64,000 bases of DNA from Chryseobacterium jejuense (GTDB lineage: Bacteria; Bacteroidota; Bacteroidia; Flavobacteriales; Weeksellaceae): NCBI RefSeq assembly GCF_017877355.1, contig NZ_JAGIPR010000013.1, forward strand, positions 62,001 through 126,000, read 5' to 3'. A model generated the notes under the pieces. That model had not been told where the DNA came from. It searched no databases and saw nothing but the letters and a program-made list of their open reading frames with translations. Of the stretch, positions 27,117-35,508 are shown piece by piece (position 1 is the stretch's first letter; every line of letters starts with the position of its first letter). The translations under genes were made by a program, and so were the position numbers.

Positions 27117-28475
27117 CTATGCATTCTTTTCAACAGCCGGAATAGGATCTGCGTAATGTGCCAATCCATAATTTTGGGTCTGAGATAATTCAGGGTTTTT
27201 CACGTGCCACTCAAATTCATCTCTGAAGTGACGGATGGCTGCTGCAACCGGCCAAGCTGCTGCATCACCTAATGGACAGATGGTGTTTCCTTCGATTTTT
27301 CTCTGGATATCCCAAAGTAGATCGATGTCTTCCATTTTTCCTTCTCCTTTCTCTATTTTCTTTAGGATCTTATGCATCCATCCCGTTCCTTCACGGCAAG
27401 GGGTACACTGCCCACAACTTTCATGGTGATAAAATCTGGCTAAAGTCATTGTGTGTTCTACGATACACTGGTCTTCATCCAAAACGATGAAACCTCCTGA
27501 ACCCATCATTGTTCCGGTAGCGAAACCACCATCAGCCAATGATTCATAGTTCATATATCTTGGCTCTCCGTTCACTGTTCTCAACAATAAATTAGCTGGA
27601 ACAATTGGAACAGAACTTCCTCCAGGAATACAAGCCTTTAATTTTTTTCCGTCTTTAATACCACCGCAATATTCATCAGAATAGATGAATTCTTCTACAG
27701 TGATCGTCATATCGATTTCGTATACGCCCGGTTTGTTGATGTTTCCACAAGCAGAAATTAATTTCGTACCTGTAGATCTACCTACACCAATTTTAGCATA
27801 CTCCGCACCTGTAATATCAATGATTGGAACAATTGCTGCGATAGACTCAACGTTATTTACTACCGTTGGTCTCTCCCAAAGACCTTTTACAGCCGGGAAT
27901 GGCGGTTTTAATCTTGGGTTACCTCTTTTTCCTTCAAGAGATTCAAGCAATGCAGTTTCTTCACCGCAGATGTATGCTCCACCACCTCTCTGTACATAGA
28001 TTTCAAGATCGAAACCTGTTCCTAAAATATTTTTACCTAAAAATCCTGCTGCTTTAGCTTCTTCAATAGCTTCTTCTAAAATATCCGGAATCCATGAATA
28101 TTCTCCACGGATGTAGATATAAGAAACATTTGAACCTAAACAGAAAGATGAAATTAGCATTCCTTCAATCAATAGGTGAGGAAGGAACTCCATCAGATAT
28201 CTGTCCTTAAATGTTCCAGGCTCAGATTCATCCGCATTTACGACAAGGTGTCTTGGAACGCCTTCCGGTTTTGCCAAAAAGCTCCATTTCATCCCTGTTG
28301 GGAATCCAGCTCCACCACGACCTCTTAGTCCTGAAGCTTTTACTTCTTCAAGAATTTCGTCAGGAGTCATCTTCAAGGCTTTTTCAGCTGCCGTGTAACC
28401 TCCCTGTTTACGATACGTTTCAAAGTAGCGAATACCTTCTATATGTGCGTCTTTAAGTAAAAGTTTTTTACTCAT
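27117..28475 (-). CDS. nuoF: NADH-quinone oxidoreductase subunit F (NADH and FMN binding)
   Basis: A 452-residue flavoprotein at the tip of the peripheral arm. It takes electrons from NADH. Motifs are RGRGGAGFPTGMKW (nucleotide binding), RGGGAYICGEETALLESLEG (FMN) and HESCGQCTPCREGTGWM with a later NTICPLGDA, the ligands of cluster N3. Length is normal. The gap to nuoE (28476-28578) holds low-complexity sequence. Confidence 0.97.
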   Translation of the reverse strand: MSKKLLLKDAHIEGIRYFETYRKQGGYTAAEKALKMTPDEILEEVKASGLRGRGGAGFPTGMKWSFLAKPEGVPRHLVVNADESEPGTFKDRYLMEFLPHLLIEGMLISSFCLGSNVSYIYIRGEYSWIPDILEEAIEEAKAAGFLGKNILGTGFDLEIYVQRGGGAYICGEETALLESLEGKRGNPRLKPPFPAVKGLWERPTVVNNVESIAAIVPIIDITGAEYAKIGVGRSTGTKLISACGNINKPGVYEIDMTITVEEFIYSDEYCGGIKDGKKLKACIPGGSSVPIVPANLLLRTVNGEPRYMNYESLADGGFATGTMMGSGGFIVLDEDQCIVEHTMTLARFYHHESCGQCTPCREGTGWMHKILKKIEKGEGKMEDIDLLWDIQRKIEGNTICPLGDAAAWPVAAAIRHFRDEFEWHVKNPELSQTQNYGLAHYADPIPAVEKNA

Positions 28476-28578
28476 TGTTTATTATGCTTTTCGCTATCGG
28501 CTGTGGGCTTCTAGCTTTTTATAATTATTAAAAAAATTAACTGAGTTTAAATCCAAAATTCAGGATTCAAAATCTTTA

Positions 28579-29088
28579 TTAGTCTAAAGCAACCTGTCCC
28601 TGTCTGCAAAGTTCAAGGATTTCGTCTACTTTTTCTATCGTTAAATTTTCATGAAAGAACTTTCCAAGCTGTAACATGGGTGCGTATCCGCATGCTCCAA
28701 GACATTCAGCAGGTTTTAAGGTGAACATACCGTCTTCGGTAGTTTCTCCGTCCTTAATGTTCAGTTTGGTTCTGATATGATCAAGAATTTTTTCGCTTCC
28801 ACAAACCATACAAGGTCCTGTTCTGCAAACCTCCAAAACATATTTACCTACCGGCTTCATGTTGAACATTGTATAGAAAGTAGCCACTTCATATACTTCG
28901 ATCGGTTTGATACTTAATAGTCCGGCAACATAATCCATCACAGGAACATCTAACCATCCTCCGAATTCTTTCTGTGCCAAGTGAAGTACAGGAAGAAGAG
29001 CAGATTTTTGTCTTCCTTCAGGATATCTTGCGATAATTTTGTGTACCTGTGCTAAACTTTCCGGTTTAAAAGCTATTGTTTCGCTCAT
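28579..29088 (-). CDS. nuoE: NADH-quinone oxidoreductase subunit E (2Fe-2S)
   Basis: A 169-residue thioredoxin-fold subunit that pairs with NuoF. The 2Fe-2S ligands are visible: CRTGPC and, further on, CLGACGYAPM. The N-terminal helices match the family. It lies between nuoD and nuoF, the usual order. Length is normal. Confidence 0.97.
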   Translation of the reverse strand: MSETIAFKPESLAQVHKIIARYPEGRQKSALLPVLHLAQKEFGGWLDVPVMDYVAGLLSIKPIEVYEVATFYTMFNMKPVGKYVLEVCRTGPCMVCGSEKILDHIRTKLNIKDGETTEDGMFTLKPAECLGACGYAPMLQLGKFFHENLTIEKVDEILELCRQGQVALD

Positions 29089-29091
29089 TTT

Positions 29092-29175
29092 TGAAATTTT
29101 AGATTTTAGATTTTAAATTCTAAATGAATAACGGTCTAAAATCAATTTATAATTTATAATTCAAAATTTATAATT
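29092..29175. repeat. AT-rich intergenic repeat between nuoD and nuoE
   Basis: The stretch 29095-29119 is identical to 25123-25147, and the second half carries AATTTATAATT copies as at the nuoG-nuoH gap. A weaker relative lies between nuoB and nuoA (31527-31605). Confidence 0.75.
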
Positions 29176-29179
29176 CCAG

Positions 29180-30403
29180 TTATGCGTCTAATTCTCCCGC
29201 AATAATATTCATACTACACATCGTTACAATGGCATCTGAAATTACAGAACCTGTAATCATTTCAGGATATGCCTGATAGTAGATGAAACATGGTCTTCTG
29301 AAGTGAAGTCTGTATGGGCTTCTTCCTCCGTCACTCACAAGATAGAAACCTAATTCTCCGTTTCCTCCTTCTACCGCATGGTAAACTTCTCCTTTCGGTA
29401 CATCAGTTTCTCCCATTACGATTTTGAAGTGGTAGATCAGCGCTTCCATTTTCTGATATACATCTGCCTTTTCAGGGAGATAGAAATCAGGAACATCTGC
29501 GTGGAATGGTCCTTCCGGAAGGTTTTCGTATGCTTGTTTGATAATTTTTAGTGATTCCCAGATTTCCTGTTGACGAACCATGAAACGGTCGTAAGTATCT
29601 CCTGAAGTTCCTACAGGAATAATGAAGTCGAAATCTTCGTATGAAGAATAAGGCTGTGCAACTCTTACATCGTAATCTACACCTGCTGCACGTAAGTTTG
29701 GACCAGTGAAACCATAGCTTAATGCTCTTTCGGCAGAAATAGCTCCTGTACCGATGGTTCTGTCCATGAAAATTCTGTTTCTTTCTAATAGTGTACAGAA
29801 TTCTTTGAATCTTGGTGGGAAAGTCTTTAAGAAGTCTTTCAATAACTCATGGAACTTAGGGGTGAAATCTCTTTCAAATCCTCCAATTCTTCCCATGTTA
29901 GTAGTCATCCTTGCTCCACAAATCTGCTCATACATATCATAAATACGTTCTCTTTCGATGAACATATAGGTAAGTCCTGTAATCGCTCCTGAGTCCATCC
30001 CGGTTACCCCGTTACAGATTAGGTGGTCACCGATTCTCGCTAGTTCCATGAGAATAACACGCATATAGTCTACGCGTTTTGGAACTTCAATGCCAATCAG
30101 CTTCTCAACTGTCATGTGCCAGCCTAAATTGTTAATTGGAGCAGAACAGTAATTCATACGGTCAGTAAGGGTAGTGATTTGAGAATAGTTTCTTCTTTCA
30201 GAAATTTTCTCAAATGCTCTGTGGATATATCCTACCGTTTGCTCAGCATGAAGGATTCTTTCTCCGTCCATCGTTAAGATATTCTGGAAAATCCCGTGAG
30301 TGGCAGGGTGGGTAGGTCCTAAATTGAGGGTGTATAATTGTCCGTCAATCTGTTCCTTACTTTCGTACTGGTTTAGTATATTAGATAATGAGTTATCTTT
30401 CAT
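29180..30403 (-). CDS. nuoD: NADH-quinone oxidoreductase subunit D
   Basis: A 407-residue subunit that shapes the quinone site, related to the large subunit of hydrogenases. Conserved parts are NLGPTHPATHGIFQ, GYIHRAFEKISERRNY, TLTDRMNYCSAP, GGFERDFTP and VEGGNGELGFYLVSDGG. It is a separate gene from nuoC, not the fused NuoCD seen in some bacteria. Length is normal. Confidence 0.97.
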   Translation of the reverse strand: MKDNSLSNILNQYESKEQIDGQLYTLNLGPTHPATHGIFQNILTMDGERILHAEQTVGYIHRAFEKISERRNYSQITTLTDRMNYCSAPINNLGWHMTVEKLIGIEVPKRVDYMRVILMELARIGDHLICNGVTGMDSGAITGLTYMFIERERIYDMYEQICGARMTTNMGRIGGFERDFTPKFHELLKDFLKTFPPRFKEFCTLLERNRIFMDRTIGTGAISAERALSYGFTGPNLRAAGVDYDVRVAQPYSSYEDFDFIIPVGTSGDTYDRFMVRQQEIWESLKIIKQAYENLPEGPFHADVPDFYLPEKADVYQKMEALIYHFKIVMGETDVPKGEVYHAVEGGNGELGFYLVSDGGRSPYRLHFRRPCFIYYQAYPEMITGSVISDAIVTMCSMNIIAGELDA

Positions 30404-30464
30404 AATGATTGCTTTTAGCTATTTGCTTCTGGCTATTGGCTAGCTGCCATTGGCCATTCGCTTT

Positions 30465-30959
30465 TTATCTTCCGAACATATTATCGTCCTTGTCGGTTCT
30501 TGTACCATCTTCAAGGCGATATTCTTTCAGCATTGGGTGGTATCCAAGATCTTCCATATTCAAAATAGGTCTAAGATCCGGGTGTCCTTTAAATTTAATC
30601 CCATAGAAATCATACGTTTCTCTTTCCATCCAGTTGGCTCCTGCATATAGCTCAACAAGTGAGTCTACTTCAATGTTTTCTCTGGACATAAAGATCTTCA
30701 GACGTAATCTGAAGTTGGCCATCATATTATGTAAATGGTATACAACACCAATTTCCTTTTCCGGGAATTCAGGGTAATGAATACCGCAGATATCCGTAAG
30801 GAAATTAAATTCCAATGATGAATCTTTAAGATAATGAATGATTTTCTTGATATCTTCTTTCTTCACTTCAACGGTCAGCATTCCATAAGGTTCTGAACTT
30901 GAAATAACAGATTCCGGAAATTCTCTGGTGATTGCTTCTAATACAAATTCGTTTGTCAT
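30465..30959 (-). CDS. nuoC: NADH-quinone oxidoreductase subunit C
   Basis: A 164-residue peripheral-arm subunit. It has the family signature near the end (WMERETYDFYGIKFKGHPDL followed by RPIL) and the DICGIHYPEF stretch. It supports NuoD in the quinone module. It starts six bases after nuoB. The gap to nuoD (30404-30464) is a low-complexity run of GGCTATTGGC-like units. Confidence 0.96.
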   Translation of the reverse strand: MTNEFVLEAITREFPESVISSSEPYGMLTVEVKKEDIKKIIHYLKDSSLEFNFLTDICGIHYPEFPEKEIGVVYHLHNMMANFRLRLKIFMSRENIEVDSLVELYAGANWMERETYDFYGIKFKGHPDLRPILNMEDLGYHPMLKEYRLEDGTRTDKDDNMFGR

Positions 30960-30965
30960 TTCCGT

Positions 30966-31526
30966 TTAGTTGCTTATGTTGTAAGAATCTAATAATTTCT
31001 GATATTCAGGCATATCTCTTCTTCTGATGCTTTCGCTTTCTGCCAAAGCCTGTACCTGCATTACGCCTTCAATAATCTGTTCAGGTCTTGGAGGGCATCC
31101 AGGAACATAAACGTCCACCGGAATAATTTTATCAATTCCCTGAAGTACAGAATAGGAATCAAAAATACCTCCGCTGGAAGCACAGGCTCCAACAGCTACT
31201 ACCCATTTCGGTTCAGCCATCTGAGTATATACTTCTTTTAGGACTGGTCCTAATTTCTTTGATATAGTTCCGCAAACCATCAGCATATCCGCTTGTCTTG
31301 GAGAGAAAGAGTTTCTTTCCATACCAAATCTTGAAGCATCATAAGTAGGGTTCAGGGTAGCCATAAACTCAATACCACAACAAGAGGTTGCAAATGGCAA
31401 TGGCCAAAGTGAAAACTTTCTTGCCATCCCGATTACACTGCTCAGTTTTGTTGCGAAAAACCCTTCTCCTTCATAGCCTTCGGGAGCAGGTGCATCTGTT
31501 CTTATTACTGGTTTTTTATCTGACAT
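30966..31526 (-). CDS. nuoB: NADH-quinone oxidoreductase subunit B (cluster N2)
   Basis: A 186-residue iron-sulfur subunit that carries the last cluster before quinone. Ligands are seen in ATSCCGIEFMA (paired cysteines), VGACASSGG and VPGCPPRPEQ. The two adjacent cysteines are the hallmark of NuoB. It is the second gene of the operon, 79 bases behind nuoA. Confidence 0.97.
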   Translation of the reverse strand: MSDKKPVIRTDAPAPEGYEGEGFFATKLSSVIGMARKFSLWPLPFATSCCGIEFMATLNPTYDASRFGMERNSFSPRQADMLMVCGTISKKLGPVLKEVYTQMAEPKWVVAVGACASSGGIFDSYSVLQGIDKIIPVDVYVPGCPPRPEQIIEGVMQVQALAESESIRRRDMPEYQKLLDSYNISN

Positions 31527-31605
31527 GTTGTTTGTTTTTAGATTTTGAATTGTAAATGCTGGATTATTGATTCAAAATCCATCATTCAAAACTCATAATT
31601 TGCTT

Positions 31606-31977
31606 TTATTTATCCCAATCTAGTGCACCACGTTTCCAAACATAGAAAAACGCCACGAAGAATATCGCAACGAACGTAAGCACAGCCAGGAATCCTTCCA
31701 TACCGAATTCTCTGAAGTTTACCGCATAAGGATAAAAGAATACGATTTCAATATCGAATAGTACGAACAATACCGCAGTCAGGAAATACTTGATAGAAAA
31801 CGGTGTTCTTGCGTTTCCTTCACTAGGAACCCCACATTCCCAACTTTGGTTTTTTACAGAATCTCCTTTTTTCTGTTTTGGACCTAAGAAATGTGCTCCC
31901 AGTAATGAAACAGCGACAAATCCCACTGCTACACCTGCCTGGATAAGGATTGGAATATAACTTTCAGGTAAATTCAT
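31606..31977 (-). CDS. nuoA: NADH-quinone oxidoreductase subunit A
   Basis: A 123-residue membrane subunit with three helices. The loop YECG-like segment is seen as QSWECGVPSEGNARTPFSIK, and DIEIVFFYPYAVNF is conserved. It helps close the quinone site. It is the first gene of the operon, with a putative -7 box at 32001-32008. Confidence 0.96.
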   Translation of the reverse strand: MNLPESYIPILIQAGVAVGFVAVSLLGAHFLGPKQKKGDSVKNQSWECGVPSEGNARTPFSIKYFLTAVLFVLFDIEIVFFYPYAVNFREFGMEGFLAVLTFVAIFFVAFFYVWKRGALDWDK

Positions 31978-32000
31978 TTTTGCATTATTATCTCAATTTG

Positions 32001-32008
32001 CAAATTTA
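32001..32008 (-). promoter_or_regulatory. Putative -7 element of the nuo promoter
   Basis: Read on the minus strand this is TAAATTTG, which fits TAnnTTTG, placed 24 bases before the nuoA start. The matching -33 TTTG is only weakly present upstream, so the call is tentative. Confidence 0.4.
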
Positions 32009-32099
32009 ACGAATAAACAAGAAAGCATGAAATTTATCAGCTTAAAAGTCGGGTGAAAATAGAGAAAAGTTACAATTTAGAATCAATAAAAATAACGGA

Positions 32100-32276
32100 T
32101 TATTTCTTCATTTTTTTTAGAAGAGAGTATGCCATAAATGCAATATATCCAAAAAGAAGACTCGCAAAAACAATGTTAATCACTGTATTTGTTCGGTTGT
32201 CTTGCGATTGGAAAAAGAAATTGTACGCAATAAATCCGGCAATTAAAACAGCGAAAATGATAAGTTGTGGCTTCAT
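32100..32276 (-). CDS. Small two-helix membrane protein
   Basis: I place the start at 32276 (MKPQLIIFAVLIAGFIAY), giving 58 residues. The longer upstream frame adds only a polar, proline-rich stretch with no signal-like sequence. Two hydrophobic helices (about 4-20 and 31-50) are separated by a short polar loop (FFQSQDNRTNT), and the tail is basic (LLKKMKK). This is a typical tiny inner-membrane protein of unknown role. It lies between nuoA and the GNAT gene, on the same strand as both, probably as its own unit. Confidence 0.65.
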   Translation of the reverse strand: MKPQLIIFAVLIAGFIAYNFFFQSQDNRTNTVINIVFASLLFGYIAFMAYSLLKKMKK

Positions 32277-32339
32277 GGGGAGGTGAGGATTTGAGGGTGG
32301 GAGAATTTTAGAGTGGATGAGTGAGATTGTACCCACTCA

Positions 32340-33473
32340 TCATTTATCACTTATCACAAGTGAATATGTTCTTCTTCTCTTATGATTTACAGGGTTGTAG
32401 TCCTGCCATAAAAGCTGTACACTTTTGTTTTCTTCAAGTTCAGGGTTGGTTTCAGCAAAATTAATTCCCATACTTGTAAATCGGACAAAGATTTCCTTGA
32501 AAATAATAGCGGTTACTCCACGTCTCTGATATTCAGGATGAATTCCGATAAGATAAAAATTAGCACGGTCATTTTTCTTGGCAGCCTGTAAAAAATGCCA
32601 CCATCCAAAAGGAAATAGTTTGCCTTTTGACTTCTGTAAAGCCTTTGAGTAGGAAGGCATGGTAATGGCAAAAGAAACCAATTGCTGGTTTTCGTCTACA
32701 ACACAGATTACATAGTTTTTATCAATAAGCGGGAAGTACTTTTCTTTGTAGGTTTTGATCTGTTCGTCCGAAATTGGAGTGTAAGTAGAGAGATGTTTAT
32801 AGGTTTCATCCAATAGTTTAAACATAGGTTCTACATAAGGAAGAATCTCTTCTTTTGATTTGAATTTAAGAACACTAAGTTTATATTTTTGAGCAATCAA
32901 TCCACTGAATTTCTCTACTTTTTCAGGCAGTACTTTCGGAAAATTCATTTCATATTCTACCCATTCTTTTTCTTTTATTAATCCAAGGTTTTCAAGATGT
33001 TCCGGATAATAGGCATGATTATAAATTCCAATCATAGTAGCCAGCTTATCAAATCCCATTGTCAACATACCTGCTTTGTCAAGATTGGTAAATCCCATGG
33101 GACCTTCGATCTTGTCAATATTATGTCCTTTGGCGTAATCAATTGCAGTTTGGATTAAGGCTTTCGAAACCTCTGGATCATTAATGAAATCTATCCAGCC
33201 AAACCGTACTTTTTTGATGCCTAACTCTTTTTCTTCTTTATGGTTAATAATTACCGCAATTCTTCCTGTTATCTTGTTGTCTTTTATGGCTAGAAACTGT
33301 TTGGATTCGGAATATTGTAATGCAGGATTTTCTTTTGCATCCCAGATTTTCATTTCATCTTTAATAAAGGATGGAACATAGTATGGATTATTTTTATATA
33401 AATCCATTGGAAATCTTACGAATTGCTTGAGATGATCAGCTGTTTTTACTTCAATAATTGAAACCTTAGACAT
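32340..33473 (-). CDS. GNAT-family N-acetyltransferase-like protein
   Basis: I place the start at 33473 (MSKVSIIEVKTADHLKQFV), giving 377 residues. The longer frame would add 31 hydrophobic residues that do not belong to the family. The C-terminal third has the acetyl-CoA-binding motif A (YLIGIHPEYQRRGVTAIIF). The N-terminal half (FPMDLYKNNPYYVPSF and GPMGFTNLDKAGML) is shared with a group of Bacteroidota proteins that have two GNAT-like halves. The acceptor is unknown. Confidence 0.75.
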   Translation of the reverse strand: MSKVSIIEVKTADHLKQFVRFPMDLYKNNPYYVPSFIKDEMKIWDAKENPALQYSESKQFLAIKDNKITGRIAVIINHKEEKELGIKKVRFGWIDFINDPEVSKALIQTAIDYAKGHNIDKIEGPMGFTNLDKAGMLTMGFDKLATMIGIYNHAYYPEHLENLGLIKEKEWVEYEMNFPKVLPEKVEKFSGLIAQKYKLSVLKFKSKEEILPYVEPMFKLLDETYKHLSTYTPISDEQIKTYKEKYFPLIDKNYVICVVDENQQLVSFAITMPSYSKALQKSKGKLFPFGWWHFLQAAKKNDRANFYLIGIHPEYQRRGVTAIIFKEIFVRFTSMGINFAETNPELEENKSVQLLWQDYNPVNHKRRRTYSLVISDK

Positions 33474-33578
33474 AACTTTTGATGGTAATTTAGTGACAAA
33501 TATAAATAATAAAATCGTATACTTTGGCACAGTTTTTATATCATTATGCTTAAAAATTGAACACAAAATCTAAATAAA

Positions 33579-34289
33579 ATGACGGGTTATTATATCATTA
33601 TTGGTATTTCAATGCTGGTGAGCTGGTGGGTTTCATCCAGGTTGAAATCAAAATTTGAATATTATTCCAACGTACATCTTCGAAATGGCCTTTCGGGAAA
33701 AGAAGTAGCGGAAAAAATGTTGAGAGATAACGGGATTAATGATGTTCAGGTAATATCAGTTCCCGGACAGCTAACGGACCACTATAATCCGGCAGATAAA
33801 ACAGTAAATCTTTCTGAAGGCGTTTACATGCAGAGGAATGCAGCAGCAGCAGCTGTAGCAGCTCACGAATGCGGACATGCCGTACAACACGCAGTAGGAT
33901 ACTCAATGCTGAACTTACGTTCAAAATTGGTTCCTGTTGTTAATATAAGTTCCAATCTGATGCAGTTTGTTCTCATTGCAGGTATTGCGATAATGGCAGC
34001 CACGAGAACAATAGAGAATCCTAACGGAAATACAGCGATTCTGGCAATTGGTGTAGCGATGTTTGCAGTAACCACTTTGTTTGCTTTTGTAACATTGCCG
34101 GTAGAATATGACGCAAGTAACAGAGCGATGAAATGGCTTAAAGATACGGGTACTGTAACTGCTGAAGAATTTGTAGGAGTTCAGGATAGCTTAAAGTGGG
34201 CAGCAAGAACTTATGTTGTAGCGGCTTTAGGGTCTTTAGCTCAGCTTCTTTACTGGGGATCTTTACTTCTCGGTGGAAGAAGGGATTAA
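33579..34289 (+). CDS. YugP-type zinc metallopeptidase, membrane bound
   Basis: The 236-residue product has an N-terminal membrane helix (ISMLVSWWVSSRLKSKF), the zinc site AAHECGHAVQH at about residues 92-101 (an HExxH motif) and three further helices. These match the zinc peptidase family 2 (YugP). The substrate is not known. Its stop codon overlaps that of the convergent YigZ gene by two bases. Confidence 0.88.
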   Translation: MTGYYIIIGISMLVSWWVSSRLKSKFEYYSNVHLRNGLSGKEVAEKMLRDNGINDVQVISVPGQLTDHYNPADKTVNLSEGVYMQRNAAAAAVAAHECGHAVQHAVGYSMLNLRSKLVPVVNISSNLMQFVLIAGIAIMAATRTIENPNGNTAILAIGVAMFAVTTLFAFVTLPVEYDASNRAMKWLKDTGTVTAEEFVGVQDSLKWAARTYVVAALGSLAQLLYWGSLLLGGRRD

Positions 34290-34891
34290 TCATTAAATTC
34301 AAATGAAACATACTGCATCTCGGATAATTTTTCTGAGATGCTTTCTTTTTGTGCCAGTTTTAATGAGGCTGTAAGGATGCAGTTTTCATTGGCGTCAAAA
34401 TTAACAACCTTAGCGTCAAACTTTGAAAGCAGAGTAAAGATGGTGTTTTGCTGATTGAAGTTGAACTGGATCTCAATTTCTGTTTCCAGTTCCCTTGTAA
34501 TAATATTGGCTTCTTCTAATGTGATCTTCGCAGATTCCTTATAAGCCTTTACTAAACCTGAAACGCCTAGTTTAGTTCCACCATAATAACGAACTGAAAT
34601 AACAAGAACATTGGTTATTTCGTTTGCTAAGAGTTGATTGTAAATGGGGAGTCCTGCACTTCCGGAAGGCTCACCATCATCATTAGCACGGTAATTTTCC
34701 CCATTCAATCCCATTCTGAAAGCATAACAGTGGTGTGTTGCTTTTGGATGTTCTTCCCTGATTTTTTCCAATGCAGCTTTTAATTCCTTATCATTAATAA
34801 CCGGAAAAGCAAATCCGATAAATTTGCTTCCTTTTTCTTTTATTAAGGTGTTTTCTATGGGTTTCTCAATGGTTTTGTATTCAAACGTCAT
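34286..34891 (-). CDS. YigZ/IMPACT family protein
   Basis: The 201-residue product has the family signature RANDDGEPSGSAGLPIYNQL, with SVRYYGGTKLGVSGLVKAY after it. The N-terminal domain is the UPF0029 fold and the C-terminal part is the small ferredoxin-like domain. The function is unclear in bacteria, though eukaryotic IMPACT relates to translation control. The gene is convergent with and overlaps the zinc peptidase by a few bases. It is a conserved single-copy gene. Confidence 0.9.
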   Translation of the reverse strand: MTFEYKTIEKPIENTLIKEKGSKFIGFAFPVINDKELKAALEKIREEHPKATHHCYAFRMGLNGENYRANDDGEPSGSAGLPIYNQLLANEITNVLVISVRYYGGTKLGVSGLVKAYKESAKITLEEANIITRELETEIEIQFNFNQQNTIFTLLSKFDAKVVNFDANENCILTASLKLAQKESISEKLSEMQYVSFEFND

Positions 34892-34956
34892 TTGTATTCC
34901 GGCTTTATTTATGCAAAAATATTAAATGCTTTATAAATTTATACCATTATCGGAAA

Positions 34957-34986
34957 AAGAATCTGCCGGAATTCCGGCAGATTCTT
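34957..34986. terminator. Bidirectional hairpin terminator
   Basis: A perfect 15-bp palindrome: AAGAATCTGCCGGAA at 34957-34971 pairs with the following 15 bases, and a T run follows on the minus strand. It ends the double-glycine peptide genes. Confidence 0.85.
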
Positions 34987-35050
34987 CAGTATTTTATTTT
35001 TTAATAATTTTTTGTGTCAACCACTTCCCTTTGGATTCATAAAATCTTTT

Positions 35051-35236
35051 TTAAATTCCATCTCCGCAAAGGTCCATTGGAATCAGGCACATATAGCTTG
35101 TAGGGCCACAGAAATCCTGAGGACATCTGTCTCTACATCTTGTTGGTTGTCCATTAGGCAATGTACATGTTACAAAAACAGCACCTCCCTGAATTGTTTT
35201 CAATCCTGCTCTGGATATTTTTTTTGAATTTTTCAT
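35051..35236 (-). CDS. Double-glycine leader peptide, 61 residues
   Basis: The product begins MKNSKKISRAGLKTIQGG, a leader of the bacteriocin or peptide-export type that ends in Gly-Gly. A cysteine-rich tail follows, with Cys at CTLPNGQPTRC, CPQDFC, MC and LC positions. Such leaders are cut by a peptidase-containing ABC transporter. The same leader pattern is seen in the neighbouring 54-residue gene, so the pair is a tandem duplicate. No transporter or modification gene lies nearby. The mature peptide may be a signal, a bacteriocin or a small structural peptide. Confidence 0.8.
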   Translation of the reverse strand: MKNSKKISRAGLKTIQGGAVFVTCTLPNGQPTRCRDRCPQDFCGPTSYMCLIPMDLCGDGI

Positions 35237-35278
35237 GATAATATTTTTAGTTTGATTAATTTGTATGGTTATTTAATA

Positions 35279-35443
35279 TTAACATGGGAATGTTCCATCT
35301 GCCCAAGGTGGTGGGCAACTCATACTTGACGGTGTTGCACAACAATGCTGTAATGAAGGCGGATAAAATGAACAGCATTCAGGTTCTATACCTCCCTGTA
35401 CTTTTTTTAAACTCTGTCTTGAAATTTTCTTTATGTTTTTCAT
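35279..35443 (-). CDS. Second double-glycine leader peptide, 54 residues
   Basis: This short frame begins at 35443 with MKNIKKISRQSLKKVQGG, matching the leader of the downstream gene at 10 to 12 of 18 positions. The stop is at 35279-35281. The mature part is only 36 residues and has five cysteines (CC, CC, C) plus a final one at the end (FPC). The conserved leader and the matching spacing make a real gene likely, though it is short. It precedes the 61-residue gene by 42 bases. Confidence 0.75.
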   Translation of the reverse strand: MKNIKKISRQSLKKVQGGIEPECCSFYPPSLQHCCATPSSMSCPPPWADGTFPC

Positions 35444-35508
35444 GGTAATATTTTTTTGGATATTACTAAGGTAAAGAAATTATTTCATTTCGAAGTGATA
35501 AATAAGCT

